A stretch of 64,000 bases of DNA from Rhodocyclaceae bacterium (GCA_020445785.1 JAGRFZ010000028.1:17546-81545), one strand, 5' to 3'. Positions 8,752 through 18,593 are shown, numbered from the stretch's first letter. Made by a program: numbers and translations. The notes: generated by a model from the letters alone, not told the origin.

Positions 8752-9272
8752 TGGGTGTGCGCACCCTGATCTGGACCCTGATCGGCCTGCTCGCGATCTA
8801 TGTGGCGATCCAGTTGCTGAAGGTCGGCCGCCGCCCGCCACCGGCCCCGGAGGCCGCTGGCGGTGATCCGCCGGAGCGGATCGCGCCGCCGGACGATGCC
8901 GGTGATGCGGTCGCTGTGGCGCCTGCCACCGCGGTCGCGAACGGCGAGGCGGGGGGCGATCGATCCGAACGGGTCGCGCTGGAAATGCAGCAATTGCGCC
9001 GTGACATCGGCCAGCTGCGCAGTGAGCAAGAGGAGCAACGCAAGGAAACCGCTCGCCTGCGGGAGCAGGTGGTCCGGCTCGAACAGGCCCTGGCCGGCGT
9101 GCATGCGGCGCAACAAGTGTCGCCCCAGTATCGGGAGGCCGTGATGCTGGTGCGGCAGGGGCTCGAGGCGGAGGCGATCGCCGAGCGCTGCGGGATCTCG
9201 GTGGCCGAGGCGGCGCTGGTCAAGTCGCTGGCGCAGCGCGGCGAAGCCGAAGGAGAGCGCGATGAAGCCTGA
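8751..9272 (+). CDS. DUF2802-type protein with membrane anchor and coiled coil
   Basis: A 173-residue protein. Residues about 4-25 are a transmembrane helix (LIWTLIGLLAIYVAIQLL), followed by a Pro/Ala-rich linker. Residues about 73-118 are heptad-rich (LEMQQLRRDIGQLRSEQEEQ...) and should form a coiled coil. The C-terminal 45 residues (YREAVMLVRQGLEAEAIAERCGISVAEAALVKSLA) look like a small helical, HTH-like DUF2802 domain. It is coupled by one base to metY and overlaps the following SPOR gene by 11 bp. The function is unknown; an envelope-associated role is suggested by its partner. Confidence 0.7.
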   Translation: MGVRTLIWTLIGLLAIYVAIQLLKVGRRPPPAPEAAGGDPPERIAPPDDAGDAVAVAPATAVANGEAGGDRSERVALEMQQLRRDIGQLRSEQEEQRKETARLREQVVRLEQALAGVHAAQQVSPQYREAVMLVRQGLEAEAIAERCGISVAEAALVKSLAQRGEAEGERDEA

Positions 9273-9975
9273 TGCGCCGCCGCTCGCCGGGGGCAAGGAC
9301 GAACCACGGCAGGCGTGGATCCGGGTCGGTGCCGGGGCCAGCCTGATCCTGATTCTGCTGGGGGTGCTCGCCGTGCTCGAGCCATCGCCGCCGATGCCGC
9401 CCGGCGAGGCAGCGCCGGCCGAGCCTGGGGCAGCCGGCGGCGACGCCGGTGGGGCGGAGGGCGCCGCCACGGTCGTGAGCACGCCTCGGGAACCGCTGAT
9501 CGGTACTGCCATTGCGGTGCCGGGCGACGTGCCGGAAATCGCCGCTGCGGCCGTCATCGACGAGGCGACGGTGCCGCCGGAGGAGAGCTCGGCGCCCGAA
9601 AAGATCGCCTCCGAGGATCGCGGGTCCGGCGCGATGCCCGAAGCGCCCCACGATGCGGCGGCAACCGCCGGGTCGGGTCGGGGTGATGGCTCTGCCGCCG
9701 CGGACGGCGGACGCGACGTGGCGGCGGCTGCCGCACCAGTGCCGGTAGCCGCCCCTGCGGCGCAAGGCGGCCGCCTGCTGCTGCAGCTCGGCGTCTTCCG
9801 CATCGAAGGCAATGCAGAGGCGTTGCTCGCGCAAGTGCGCAAACTGGGTGTACCGGCGCGGCTCGAGGCCCGCGTCGTGGCCGGCCCCTTCGCCGACCGG
9901 GATGCCCTCGACGCGGCTCATCGGCAATTGCGGCAGGCGGGCTTGGGCGAAGGCATCGTGGTCCGCGCGCGTTGA
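9262..9975 (+). CDS. SPOR-domain membrane protein
   Basis: A 237-residue protein with a cytoplasmic N-terminus, one transmembrane helix (SLILILLGVLAVL, about 31-43), a long low-complexity Ala/Pro/Glu linker, and a C-terminal SPOR-like domain from about 169. The domain is recognisable from GRLLLQLGVFRIEGNAEALLAQVRKLGVPARLE, VVAGPFADRDALDAAHRQLRQAGL and a final V-rich strand. SPOR domains bind denuded peptidoglycan, often at division sites. It starts inside the end of the DUF2802-like gene, so the two are probably made together. Confidence 0.82.
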   Translation: MKPDAPPLAGGKDEPRQAWIRVGAGASLILILLGVLAVLEPSPPMPPGEAAPAEPGAAGGDAGGAEGAATVVSTPREPLIGTAIAVPGDVPEIAAAAVIDEATVPPEESSAPEKIASEDRGSGAMPEAPHDAAATAGSGRGDGSAAADGGRDVAAAAAPVPVAAPAAQGGRLLLQLGVFRIEGNAEALLAQVRKLGVPARLEARVVAGPFADRDALDAAHRQLRQAGLGEGIVVRAR

Positions 9976-9987
9976 GCGGCCAACGCG

Positions 9988-10015
9988 GAATAGGCCGTGG
10001 AATCATGGCCTATTC
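9988..10015. repeat. 9-bp perfect inverted repeat after the SPOR gene
   Basis: GAATAGGCC at 9988-9996 pairs with GGCCTATTC at 10007-10015 across a 10-nt loop. It follows the SPOR stop by 12 bp and precedes fliW. No T-run follows, so it may be a Rho-independent-like end without a U tract, or a processing hairpin. Confidence 0.4.
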
Positions 10016-10086
10016 GGCCCAAGAGGGGTGATGTCGATGCGTTAGAGTCGGAATCTGGAACAGTTGCGTAACAGGGGAGCGTCCAG

Positions 10087-10524
10087 ATGAAGATCGAAAG
10101 TCCCGTTTTCGGCGCGCTGGAAATCAGTGCCGACAAGATCATCGAGTTCCCGGGCGGCCTGCCCGGATTCGAAGAGTGCACCAAGTTCACGCTGGTGCAT
10201 GAGGAAGGGGCGACCAAGATTCTGCTGCTGCAAAGCGTGGACGACCCGCAGGTCGTCTTCTCGGTCGCCGGCGCCGACACTCTCGGCGTGAATTACGAGT
10301 TTCCGATCAGTGACGACGAAGCCGCCCGGATCGAACTGAATGCGCCGGAGGATGCTGCGGTGGCGGTCATCGTCCATCGCGCGGAGCGGCAGGATTCGCC
10401 TGCAACGGCGGGCATGCAGGCCAATTTCATGGCACCGCTGGTGTTCAACACCCGGTCGCGCAAGGGCATGCAGAAGATCATCAACCGGCTCGGTTGCGAC
10501 GTCACGCTGCGCGCGCGCGAATAG
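10087..10524 (+). CDS. fliW: flagellar assembly factor FliW
   Basis: A 145-residue FliW-family protein. The family N-terminus is clear: FGALEISADKIIEFPGGLPGFEE. It is followed by FTLVHEE, LLLQSVDDPQVVF and the C-terminal ANFMAPLVFNTRSRKGMQ. FliW binds the translational regulator CsrA and flagellin, linking flagellin synthesis to filament assembly. No flagellar gene or csrA lies nearby, so it is isolated here. The ATG has AGGGGAGC just upstream. Confidence 0.92.
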   Translation: MKIESPVFGALEISADKIIEFPGGLPGFEECTKFTLVHEEGATKILLLQSVDDPQVVFSVAGADTLGVNYEFPISDDEAARIELNAPEDAAVAVIVHRAERQDSPATAGMQANFMAPLVFNTRSRKGMQKIINRLGCDVTLRARE

Positions 10525-10568
10525 GCAGGTGCTCCCGGCGTGGTGGCGTCGCTGGTTGCCCCGGGCGC

Positions 10569-10898
10569 TCAGCCGCCGCCGGGCCGACGGGCGAGTCGCC
10601 GGGCGAATACCGTCATTTCCTTCGCGGCCTGCAGATCGCCGCGACGGTTCGCCACCGCAATGCCTTCCTGATAGGCGGCCAGGGCGTCATCCACCTGCCC
10701 GGCCTCGGCCAGCGCGCGGCCCAGATTTTTCCAGGCGGCCGAATAGGCGGCGTCGAACGCGACTGCCTGCCGGAAGGCATCGATCGCCGCCTGCGTCCGC
10801 CCGCCGCGCAGGTACTCGATGCCCAGCGAATGGCGGAGCAGGGCCCCGTCCCGGGGGCCGCCGAGGAGTGCTTCGAGTTTCGTGATCTGGTCGCTCAT
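10569..10898 (-). CDS. TPR-repeat protein
   Basis: A 109-residue all-helical protein with about two tetratricopeptide repeats: HSLGIEYLRGGRTQAAIDAFRQAVAFD, then YSAAWKNLGRALAEAGQVDDALAAYQEGIAVA. It probably works as a protein-binding adaptor; the partner is unknown. The ATG at 10898 is preceded by a good AGGAGAGG ribosome-binding site, which decided the start over the longer open frame. It is divergent from ridA. Confidence 0.8.
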   Translation of the reverse strand: MSDQITKLEALLGGPRDGALLRHSLGIEYLRGGRTQAAIDAFRQAVAFDAAYSAAWKNLGRALAEAGQVDDALAAYQEGIAVANRRGDLQAAKEMTVFARRLARRPGGG

Positions 10899-11013
10899 GG
10901 CAGCCTCTCCTGGTCCTTGCTCGTCCCGTGTCGGGCGGGCGTCTGCGCGCTGAAGGTACAATCGGCGGCTGCAGCGGCGAGCCCGCCGCCGATTTCGCGA
11001 GGAGCATGCCCCC

Positions 11014-11394
11014 ATGAGCCGCACCATCATTTCGACCGACCGGGCGCCTGCCGCCATCGGTACGTATTCGCAGGCGGTACGCGTCGGCGACACCGTCTAC
11101 CTCTCGGGCCAGATCGGCCTCGATCCGCACAGCATGACCCTGGTCGACGGCTTCGAGGCCCAGACCGCGCAGGTCTTCGTCAATCTTTCGGCAGTCGCCG
11201 AAGCCGCCGGCGGCAGCCTCGGCGATGCCGTCAAGCTGACCATCTATCTGACGGATCTCGCCAATTTTGCCCAGGTCAACGAGATCATGGGCAAGCATTT
11301 TGCCGAGCCTTATCCGGCGCGCGCTGCGGTCGGCGTCAAGGAGCTGCCCAAGGGCGCGCTGGTCGAGGCCGACGCCATCCTGGTGCTCGCCTGA
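11014..11394 (+). CDS. ridA: RidA family enamine/imine deaminase
   Basis: A 126-residue YjgF/YER057c/UK114 protein, the full family length. Signature features are [12 protein letters not shown] at the N-terminus, [11 protein letters not shown], and the C-terminal [24 protein letters not shown]. The latter contains the conserved Arg (PARAAV) that binds the carboxylate of 2-aminoacrylate-type intermediates. RidA clears reactive enamines made by PLP enzymes. It sits 12 bp before recG and is probably co-transcribed with it. Confidence 0.94.
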   Translation: MSRTIISTDRAPAAIGTYSQAVRVGDTVYLSGQIGLDPHSMTLVDGFEAQTAQVFVNLSAVAEAAGGSLGDAVKLTIYLTDLANFAQVNEIMGKHFAEPYPARAAVGVKELPKGALVEADAILVLA

Positions 11395-11406
11395 CCGCGG
11401 GCGCGG

Positions 11407-13464
11407 ATGCCTGACGCGGCCCGCGGCGCCCGAGGCTGGGGTGGCATCGGCCCCCAGTTGGCGGCGCGGCTGGCCAAGCTCGACATCCGTGGGCCGCTCG
11501 ATCTGCTGCTGCACCTGCCGCTGCGCTACGAGGACGAGACGCGGCTGACGCCGGTTGCGCAGACGCACGATGGCGAAAGCACGCAGTGCGAATTGACGGT
11601 GCGGTCGAGCGAGATCGTCGCCAGGCCACGGCGGCAACTGGTGGCACGCGCGGCGGACGATTCCGGCGAACTGGTGCTGCGCTTCCTGAACTTCTATCCG
11701 CAGCTTCAGAAACAGTTGTTGCCGGGTACCCGCGTGCGGGTTTTCGGCGAGCCCCGTCGTGGCTTCTTCGGCACCGAGATGGTCCATCCCCGCTTGCGGG
11801 TGGTTTCGGCCGACGAGCCCTTGCCACAGGCGCTGACCCCGGTCTATCCGACCACCGCGGGCCTGGCCCAGTCGGCCCTGCGCAAGCTCGTCGATGCCGA
11901 ACTTCGGCGCCGTCCGCTGCAGGATCCTCTGCCGGCGCAGCTACGCCAGCGGCTCGGGCTGATGGACCTGGCAGAGGCGATCGATATTCTTCACCACCCG
12001 CCACCCGGTGTCGCGCCGGAGTCGCTGGAGGCGCGTGACCACCCGGCCTGGCGGCGGGTCAAGTTCGACGAATTGCTGGCTCAGCAGGTGTCCCTGCGAC
12101 GTGCCTACGCGGCGCGCCGGTCGCGGCGGTCGCACCGCTTGGAACCCGACGCCAGCCTGACCGATCGCCTGCTCGGGGTGCTCGGCTTTTCTCTGACCGG
12201 CGCCCAGCGCAGGGCCTGGCGCGAGATTGCCGACGACATGGCGGGCGCGCACCCGATGCAGCGCCTGCTGCAGGGCGACGTCGGCAGCGGCAAGACCGTG
12301 GTCGCGGCACTGGCCATGCTGCAGGCCGCCGAGGCCGGCTTCCAGTCGGCCCTGATGGCGCCGACGGAGATCCTCGCCGAGCAGCACCATCGCAAGATCG
12401 CCCAGTGGCTGGCCGCGCTCGGGCTCGAAGTGGTGTGGCTGTCCGGTGGCCAGAAGAAGCGCCAGCGCACGCAGATGCTGGCGAGGCTGGCGGCGGGCGA
12501 GGCGAGTTTCGCGGTCGGTACGCACGCGCTGATCGAGGAGATGGTGGCCTTTCCTCGGCTTGGACTGGCCGTGGTGGACGAGCAGCACCGCTTCGGCGTG
12601 CGCCAGCGCCTGTCGCTGCGCGAGAAGGGGGAGGCGGGCACCAGCCCCCATATGCTGATGATGTCGGCGACGCCGATTCCGCGCACCTTGGCGATGAGCT
12701 TCTACGCCGATCTCGACGTCTCGGTGCTCGACGAACTGCCGCCGGGGCGCACGCCGGTGGTGACCAAGCTGGTGGCCGACACGCGCCGGAACGAGGTCGT
12801 CGGCCGGGTGCGTGACGCGTGCCTGCAGGGGCGCCAGGCCTATTGGGTGTGTCCGCTGATCGAGGAGTCGGAGGCGCTAGAACTGCAGACCGCGGTCGAT
12901 ACCCACCAACACTTGTGCGAGGCCTTGCCGGAACTCTCGGTGGGGCTGCTGCACGGGCGCATGCGGGGAGATGAAAAGGCCGAGACGATGACGGCCTTCG
13001 CCTGCGGCGAGATCGACCTGCTGGTGGCGACGACGGTGATCGAGGTCGGTGTCGACGTGGCCAATGCCAGCCTGATGGTGATCGAACACGCCGAGCGCTT
13101 CGGCCTGGCCCAATTGCACCAGTTGCGAGGCCGGGTCGGTCGCGGCAGCGACGACTCGGTCTGTATCCTGATGTACGCGCGACCGTTGTCGGCCAACGGT
13201 CGGGCGCGATTGAAGGTGATCTTCGAGAACCGGGACGGCTTCGCGATCGCGCGTGAGGACCTGCGCCTGCGGGGGCCCGGCGAGTTCGTCGGTGCGCGCC
13301 AGAGCGGCCTGCCGCTATTGCGCTTTGCCGATCTCGAGCGCGATGTCGAACTGATCGAATTGGCGCGGGACGAGGCGCGTCGGCTGATCGCCGACAGCCC
13401 GGCGGCGGCCGACGCCCTGTTGGCGACCTGGTTCTCCGGGCGGGAAGGTCTGCTCGGCGCCTGA
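11407..13464 (+). CDS. recG: ATP-dependent DNA helicase RecG
   Basis: A 685-residue superfamily 2 helicase, which regresses stalled forks and branch-migrates junctions. The N-terminal wedge (OB-fold) region includes DLLLHLPLRYED. The motor domains show Walker A GDVGSGKT (about 290), DEQHRFGVRQR (about 391), the SATPIPRTLAM motif III, and the C-terminal motifs ATTVIEVGVDV and QLRGRVGRG. The C-terminal ARQSGLPLLRFADLERD is the usual RecG tail. The start is taken at the first ATG after ridA. Confidence 0.96.
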   Translation: MPDAARGARGWGGIGPQLAARLAKLDIRGPLDLLLHLPLRYEDETRLTPVAQTHDGESTQCELTVRSSEIVARPRRQLVARAADDSGELVLRFLNFYPQLQKQLLPGTRVRVFGEPRRGFFGTEMVHPRLRVVSADEPLPQALTPVYPTTAGLAQSALRKLVDAELRRRPLQDPLPAQLRQRLGLMDLAEAIDILHHPPPGVAPESLEARDHPAWRRVKFDELLAQQVSLRRAYAARRSRRSHRLEPDASLTDRLLGVLGFSLTGAQRRAWREIADDMAGAHPMQRLLQGDVGSGKTVVAALAMLQAAEAGFQSALMAPTEILAEQHHRKIAQWLAALGLEVVWLSGGQKKRQRTQMLARLAAGEASFAVGTHALIEEMVAFPRLGLAVVDEQHRFGVRQRLSLREKGEAGTSPHMLMMSATPIPRTLAMSFYADLDVSVLDELPPGRTPVVTKLVADTRRNEVVGRVRDACLQGRQAYWVCPLIEESEALELQTAVDTHQHLCEALPELSVGLLHGRMRGDEKAETMTAFACGEIDLLVATTVIEVGVDVANASLMVIEHAERFGLAQLHQLRGRVGRGSDDSVCILMYARPLSANGRARLKVIFENRDGFAIAREDLRLRGPGEFVGARQSGLPLLRFADLERDVELIELARDEARRLIADSPAAADALLATWFSGREGLLGA

Positions 13465-13503
13465 GCCCCGACCGTCGCCGGCCACGGGCCGTTCGGCGCA
13501 GAG

Positions 13504-13524
13504 CGTGGCGGCGTCGCCACGTTT
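13504..13524 (+). terminator. short hairpin with weak T tract after recG
   Basis: CGTGGCG (13504-13510) pairs with CGCCACG (13515-13521) across a GCGT loop and is followed by TTT. It lies 40 bp after the recG stop and could terminate the ridA-recG transcript. The T tract is short. Confidence 0.4.
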
Positions 13525-13608
13525 GCGGTCGCGGTAACAATTCGTGGCGTGGCTTCGTGGTAGCTTTTGCGGCCGAGGCCTCATCCATCTGGAATCGATT
13601 CCAAAGTC

Positions 13609-15090
13609 ATGCTGTTTTGCATCAGACGGCTCCGACCGGTTGGCCCCCGCCGGTCGCTGACGGGCCTGTTGGGAGGGCTGGTGTGCCTGCTTGCGCTGCC
13701 CTCGCTGGCCGCCGTTCCGGCGCCGGTGTCCGATGAGTTGTCCAAGGTCGGCATCGCCGAGGATGCGGTGGCGATCTGGGTGGGCAAGGTCGGCGAACGT
13801 GTCCCCGAAATCGCCCACAATGCCGACGCGGCGATGAATCCGGCCTCGGTGATGAAGCTGGTGACCACCTTCGCTGCCTTCGACGTGCTCGGTCCGACCC
13901 ATACCTGGAAGACCCGGGTGTTTGCCGATCAGGCGCCCAAGGACGGCATTCTCGACGGCAATCTCTATCTCGTCGGCGAGGGGGATCCCGCGCTGACCCT
14001 CGAGCGCCTGTGGCGTCTGCTGCGAGGGCTGCGGCAGAAGGGCGTGACCGAGATCCAGGGCAATGTCGTGATGGATCGCAGCGCCTGGCGCCTGCCGCCG
14101 TTCGATGCCTGGGCCTTCGACGGCAAGGGGAACCGCCCGTACAACATCGGGCCGGATCCGCTGATGATCAATTTTGCCGCGCTGCGCCTACGCTTCGTGC
14201 CGACGCCGGCGGGCGGGCCACCGCGGCTGACGATCGACCCGCCGCTCGACGGGGTGGCCGTGGTGTCGGCGCTCGAAGCGTCGCCAGGCGGCTGCGGCGA
14301 GTGGGACGAGCGCCTCGATGTCGAATTGATCGCACCGGGCAATCGCTCCGTGATCCGGGTCGGCGGCGAATGGCGTGACGCCTGCGGTGAGCGCGAGTGG
14401 TACGTGGCACCGATGCCACCGGACGAGTATTCACGGCTTGCCGTGGCCGGGATGTGGAAGGAACTGGGCGGGCGCCTGACCGGCCGCGTCTTCGACGGGG
14501 TGACGCCGGCCGAGGCGGTACCGCTGGCGATGGACCGCTCGCCGACCCTGGCGGAGATCGCGCGGGACATGAACAAGTGGTCCAACAACGTACAGGCGCG
14601 CCACCTGATGGCGACCCTGGGCGCCGGCGCCGGGGGCGTACCGGACAGCGTTCGCGCTGGCGCCCGGGTGCTGGCCGAGCGCTTGGCGCTGGCCGGTGTC
14701 GACACCGGGGCACTGGTGGTCGAGAACGGCGCCGGGCTGTCGCGCGTCGAGTCGATCAGTGCTCGCGCCCTCGGGCAGATGCTGGACGTGGCCTTCTCCC
14801 GCCCGTGGATGCCGGAATTCGTCGCCTCGCTGGCCCTGGTCGGCTTCGACGGCACTGCGCGAAACCGTCTCGGCGACAGCCCGGCGCGCGGCTACGCCCA
14901 CGTCAAGACGGGCTCCATCAACGGCGCCAAGGCGATCGCCGGCTACGTGCTCGACCGCCATGGCGTGCGCCACGTGGTCGCGATGCTGGTCAACGACCCC
15001 TCGTCCTGGGCCAGCCGCGCCGCCCAGGACGCCTTGCTCGAGTGGGTCTGGTACGGGGCGGTCGACGCGCCGGCGGTCGGGGGACTCTGA
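13609..15090 (+). CDS. dacB: D-alanyl-D-alanine carboxypeptidase/endopeptidase (PBP4 type)
   Basis: A 493-residue periplasmic penicillin-binding protein of the S13 family, which trims D-Ala from, or cleaves cross-links in, peptidoglycan. The active-site motifs are SVMK (S80-K83), SNN (S325-N327) and KTG (K433-G435), with the wide insertion between the first and second motifs that defines PBP4. An N-terminal signal peptide is visible (RSLTGLLGGLVCLLALPSLAA). The ATG at 13609 is preferred to an upstream TTG, though neither has a strong ribosome-binding site. Confidence 0.93.
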   Translation: MLFCIRRLRPVGPRRSLTGLLGGLVCLLALPSLAAVPAPVSDELSKVGIAEDAVAIWVGKVGERVPEIAHNADAAMNPASVMKLVTTFAAFDVLGPTHTWKTRVFADQAPKDGILDGNLYLVGEGDPALTLERLWRLLRGLRQKGVTEIQGNVVMDRSAWRLPPFDAWAFDGKGNRPYNIGPDPLMINFAALRLRFVPTPAGGPPRLTIDPPLDGVAVVSALEASPGGCGEWDERLDVELIAPGNRSVIRVGGEWRDACGEREWYVAPMPPDEYSRLAVAGMWKELGGRLTGRVFDGVTPAEAVPLAMDRSPTLAEIARDMNKWSNNVQARHLMATLGAGAGGVPDSVRAGARVLAERLALAGVDTGALVVENGAGLSRVESISARALGQMLDVAFSRPWMPEFVASLALVGFDGTARNRLGDSPARGYAHVKTGSINGAKAIAGYVLDRHGVRHVVAMLVNDPSSWASRAAQDALLEWVWYGAVDAPAVGGL

Positions 15091-15128
15091 GCGGGTATCA
15101 TGCGCGGCGAACCGCCCCGCAGGATTCC

Positions 15129-15674
15129 ATGAAGACCCGCCTCGAACGAGAAACCTGGCTTCGCCGCCCACCGCGCAGCGCCACCGTTGCCGGACTGCGG
15201 CCATGGCTGCTCGACCAGGGTTCGCTGACCGCGCGCATCCGCAGCCGGTGTCGCGAACTGCGGGTGGCGGTCTTGGCCCAGCGTCTGGCCCCGCCGCACC
15301 GCGACGAGGCCCGCCTGCTCGGCTTGCGGCGGGGTGAGTTGGCCTGGTTGCGGGAAGTGCTGCTGGTCGCGGACGGCCGTGCCGTGGTCTATGCACGATC
15401 GGTCTTGCCGCGCCACAACCTACGCGGCGGCTGGCGTCTGTTCGCCGATATCGGCAGCCGGCCATTGGGGGCTGCATTGTTCGCGGATCCGAGGATTCGG
15501 CGCGCGCCGCTGCGGGTGCGGAAGCTCGACCGACGCGATGCGCGGCTGACCAGGGCCACGCTTGCCGGTGTTCCGATCGGAAACGCGCTTTGGGCGCGTC
15601 GATCGGTGTTTCGGCGAAGGGGGCGGGCGCTGCTGGTGTGCGAGGTGTTCCTGCCGACGATTCTGAGCCTGTAA
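15129..15674 (+). CDS. ubiC: chorismate lyase
   Basis: A 181-residue UbiC-family protein, which splits chorismate into 4-hydroxybenzoate and pyruvate, the first committed step of ubiquinone synthesis. Family marks are the N-terminal [49 protein letters not shown] and the C-terminal [20 protein letters not shown]. It is followed after 59 bp by ubiA, which uses its product, so they are probably one unit. Confidence 0.92.
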   Translation: MKTRLERETWLRRPPRSATVAGLRPWLLDQGSLTARIRSRCRELRVAVLAQRLAPPHRDEARLLGLRRGELAWLREVLLVADGRAVVYARSVLPRHNLRGGWRLFADIGSRPLGAALFADPRIRRAPLRVRKLDRRDARLTRATLAGVPIGNALWARRSVFRRRGRALLVCEVFLPTILSL

Positions 15675-15733
15675 GATGGCACCGCGATCCCCGGTCTGCC
15701 CGAAGGCCACGGCAGCCATCCCGACGGTCACGC

Positions 15734-16612
15734 ATGACGACGATATCCGAACGACTCTCTCTCTACGAAAGGCTGATGCGGCTGGACAAGCCGATCGGCA
15801 TCCTGCTGTTGCTGTGGCCGACCCTGTGGGGTCTGTGGGTGGCCGGTATGGGCCGGCCGTCGGCCTTCGTGGTGTGGATATTCGTACTGGGCACGGTGTT
15901 GATGCGCTCGGCCGGCTGCGTCATCAACGACTATGCGGACCGCGAATTCGACGGCCATGTCGAACGTACCCGCAACCGCCCGCTGGCCACCGGTGAGGTC
16001 GGCACCCAGGAGGCCCTGATTCTCGCCGCGGGCCTTGCGCTGGCGGCCTTCGTGCTGATCCTGCCACTCGACCGGATGGTGATCTGGCTGTCGCTGCCGG
16101 CCTTGTTCCTGGCGGCCAGCTATCCGTTCACGAAGCGCTTTCTGGCGATTCCGCAGGCCTACCTCGGCATCGCCTTCGGCTTCGGCATCCCGATGGCATT
16201 TGCCGCCCTGCAGCAGCAACTGCCGCCGATCGCCTGGGTGATGGTGCTGGCCAATGTGTTCTGGGCCGTGGCCTACGATACCGAGTATGCGATGGTGGAC
16301 CGCCCCGACGACCTCAAGATCGGCATCCGGACCTCGGCGATCACCTTCGGCCGTTTCGACGTGGCGGCGGTCATGACCTGCTACCTGACCGCGCTCGGGC
16401 TGATGGCCTGGGTCGGCGTCGTCGCCGGGCGCGGCTGGATCTACCAGCTCGGACTGGCGGTTGCGCTGGGGATCGCGATCCACCACTACACCTTGATCCG
16501 CGACCGCGACCGGGCGCGCTGCTTCAAGGCCTTCCTCCACAACAACTGGCTCGGTGGCGCGATTTTCGTCGGGCTGGCGCTGGACTATCTGTTCCATCCG
16601 GTCGGCGCCTGA
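15734..16612 (+). CDS. ubiA: 4-hydroxybenzoate polyprenyltransferase
   Basis: A 292-residue integral membrane prenyltransferase with eight or nine hydrophobic helices. It attaches a polyprenyl tail to 4-hydroxybenzoate. The first Asp-rich motif is [12 protein letters not shown], followed by [10 protein letters not shown]. The second is [13 protein letters not shown], preceding the conserved [10 protein letters not shown]. The N-terminal [19 protein letters not shown] is typical of UbiA. It directly follows ubiC. Confidence 0.95.
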   Translation: MTTISERLSLYERLMRLDKPIGILLLLWPTLWGLWVAGMGRPSAFVVWIFVLGTVLMRSAGCVINDYADREFDGHVERTRNRPLATGEVGTQEALILAAGLALAAFVLILPLDRMVIWLSLPALFLAASYPFTKRFLAIPQAYLGIAFGFGIPMAFAALQQQLPPIAWVMVLANVFWAVAYDTEYAMVDRPDDLKIGIRTSAITFGRFDVAAVMTCYLTALGLMAWVGVVAGRGWIYQLGLAVALGIAIHHYTLIRDRDRARCFKAFLHNNWLGGAIFVGLALDYLFHPVGA

Positions 16613-16656
16613 CGCACGGCCGCCATCGACCGGAACCCGCCGAGGAGCGAGTGCTC

Positions 16657-17472
16657 ATGCGCTTCACCGATGCCATTCATGCGCGCTGGACGCGTAACGA
16701 CACCCTGCTGTGTGTCGGTCTCGACCCCGATCCGGCCCGGCTGCCCGCTGCCATCCGCGATCAACCGGACGCGATCCTGCACTTCTGCCGTGAAATCGTC
16801 GATGCCACCGCCGACCTGGCATGCGCATTCAAGCCCCAGATCGCCTACTTCGCTGCGCACCGGGCGGAAGAACAGCTCGAGGCCTTGATCGCCCACATCC
16901 ATCGGCGCCATCCCGGAGTCCCGGTGATCCTCGATGCCAAACGCGGCGATATCGGCAGCACCGCCGAGCAGTACGCGATCGAGGCCTTTCAGCGGTTCGG
17001 CGCCGATGCCCTGACCGTCAACCCATACATGGGGCACGATTCCGTCGAGCCGTATCTGGCTTGGCCCGACAAAGGCGTGATCCTGCTGTGCCGGACGTCG
17101 AATCCGGGCGGCAGCGACCTGCAGTTCCTCGAATCCGGTGGCGAGCGGGTGTTCGAACGGGTGGCTCGGCTGGCGCTCGAGTGGAACCGCAATGGGCAAC
17201 TGGCGCTGGTGGTCGGCGCGACCTTTCCCGAAGAGATCGCGCGGGTACGCCGCATCGTCGGCGACATGCCGCTGTTGGTGCCGGGTGTGGGTGCCCAGGG
17301 TGGGGACGTAAAAGCGACCGTGACCGCGGGGTGCACGGCGGCGGGGGGCGGGCTGATGATCAATTCGTCCCGCGCCATCCTCTATGCCGGCAGTGGCGCC
17401 GACTTTGCGAGTGCGGCCCGCGCAGCGGCACAGGCCACCCGCGACGAGATCAACCGCTGGCGTCGTGCCTGA
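16657..17472 (+). CDS. pyrF: orotidine 5'-phosphate decarboxylase
   Basis: A 271-residue enzyme of the longer PyrF class, making UMP from OMP in pyrimidine synthesis. The N-terminal [10 protein letters not shown], the catalytic [18 protein letters not shown] (Asp-Lys-Asp array), LTVNPYMG and the C-terminal [12 protein letters not shown] and [13 protein letters not shown] are all present. The ATG at 16657 lies 9 bp after GAGGAG; a GTG at 16651 is too close to that site. Its last 23 bp overlap the convergent metalloprotease gene. Confidence 0.94.
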   Translation: MRFTDAIHARWTRNDTLLCVGLDPDPARLPAAIRDQPDAILHFCREIVDATADLACAFKPQIAYFAAHRAEEQLEALIAHIHRRHPGVPVILDAKRGDIGSTAEQYAIEAFQRFGADALTVNPYMGHDSVEPYLAWPDKGVILLCRTSNPGGSDLQFLESGGERVFERVARLALEWNRNGQLALVVGATFPEEIARVRRIVGDMPLLVPGVGAQGGDVKATVTAGCTAAGGGLMINSSRAILYAGSGADFASAARAAAQATRDEINRWRRA

Positions 17473-18394
17473 GCGCCCGCGGCGCACGGCGTCTGGCGGT
17501 CGCGCCGATCACTCCGAGCCCGGCCAACAGCATCGCGACGCTGCTGCTTTCGGGTACCGCGCTCGCCGGCGCGATTTCCCAGCCGACATCCGACAAGGCG
17601 GCCCAGTCGAGGTCGGTGTACGCCTTTCGGCTGCCTGCCTGAATGCTGGGGTCGAGCGCGGCTTCGACCAGCGCCCCGTCGGCAAACGACAGCGTGCCTT
17701 CCGCCCAGTGGCCTGCGCCGGGCGCCAGGGGGACGCCGGCCTGGGGGCTGCCCAGGGCATCCGCGTAGGCGCCCAGCGAGGCACTGCCCTCGAAACCGGC
17801 GGGACCCACCTGGGCGAACCACGATCCGGACGTGCCGACGCCGAGCACATGGCCGAGTTCGTGCACCGCAATCGAATAGAAGTCGATGCCGGAAAAGGGT
17901 TCGAGGCTCGACGGATCGTCGTCCACGTACCAGGAGGTCGTGGAATCGAACGCAATGCTGCCCCCCCAGGGCGCGAAGTCGGTCGTGCCGACGCCGGACT
18001 CGCCGCGGTCGAGCACGCTGCCGGCCGCTCCGCCCGGGCCGCTGATGCCGAGCGTGCTGGTGCCGAATCCATCCAACTCCGAGGCGCCGACGTAGATCCT
18101 GAGACTATCGGCAGCGATATTCTGGTCGGTCTGGGTCACGCCGGGCAGATTGGCGCCGCTCGAGCCGGCGCCCGGATCGAAGAAGCTGATGCTGCTGTAG
18201 AACGCGGCGTCCAGCGAATCACCGATGCGCTGGCCGAACTCGTTGGCGACGTAGTCGAGAATCGCGCGCTGACCGCTATTCAGGCGGACGGCCCCATCGT
18301 CGAAGCTGTAGTCGAATTCGATCGTGATGGCGTGGGCCGAAGCGCTCGCCAACGCGAAGACCAAGCCGGCGGCACCGCACTTGCATTTGATCAT
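17450..18394 (-). CDS. secreted metalloprotease-like protein with PEP-CTERM-like anchor
   Basis: A 314-residue protein with a signal peptide ([13 protein letters not shown]). The central zinc motif HELGH is at 178-182 (catalytic Glu179). In matrixin-type proteases a third His follows six residues later (HExxHxxGxxH); here the run is [15 protein letters not shown], so that His is absent. A later His229 in GAGHWAEG could be the third ligand. The C-terminus [25 protein letters not shown] has the hydrophobic-plus-basic form of an exosortase signal, but with PES instead of PEP. It has GGAGG close upstream of the ATG and is divergent from ubiD. Its substrate is unknown. Confidence 0.8.
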   Translation of the reverse strand: MIKCKCGAAGLVFALASASAHAITIEFDYSFDDGAVRLNSGQRAILDYVANEFGQRIGDSLDAAFYSSISFFDPGAGSSGANLPGVTQTDQNIAADSLRIYVGASELDGFGTSTLGISGPGGAAGSVLDRGESGVGTTDFAPWGGSIAFDSTTSWYVDDDPSSLEPFSGIDFYSIAVHELGHVLGVGTSGSWFAQVGPAGFEGSASLGAYADALGSPQAGVPLAPGAGHWAEGTLSFADGALVEAALDPSIQAGSRKAYTDLDWAALSDVGWEIAPASAVPESSSVAMLLAGLGVIGATARRRAPRALRHDASG

Positions 18395-18593
18395 GCATCC
18401 TCCGTGGGTTCGATCGGCCACTGCGCCAACGGTGACAGCGGCCATGCGTTCAGGATATCGATTGAACCGCAAGTGGGGCACGGGAGGAACCCATCGACAG
18501 GATTGCTTACGCTTTCGTCACGACCTCGGCGATCGCGACGAATGCGGCATTCCGGGCTAGGATTACGGCTGCCTGGCAATTGGCGGAGCAGCC

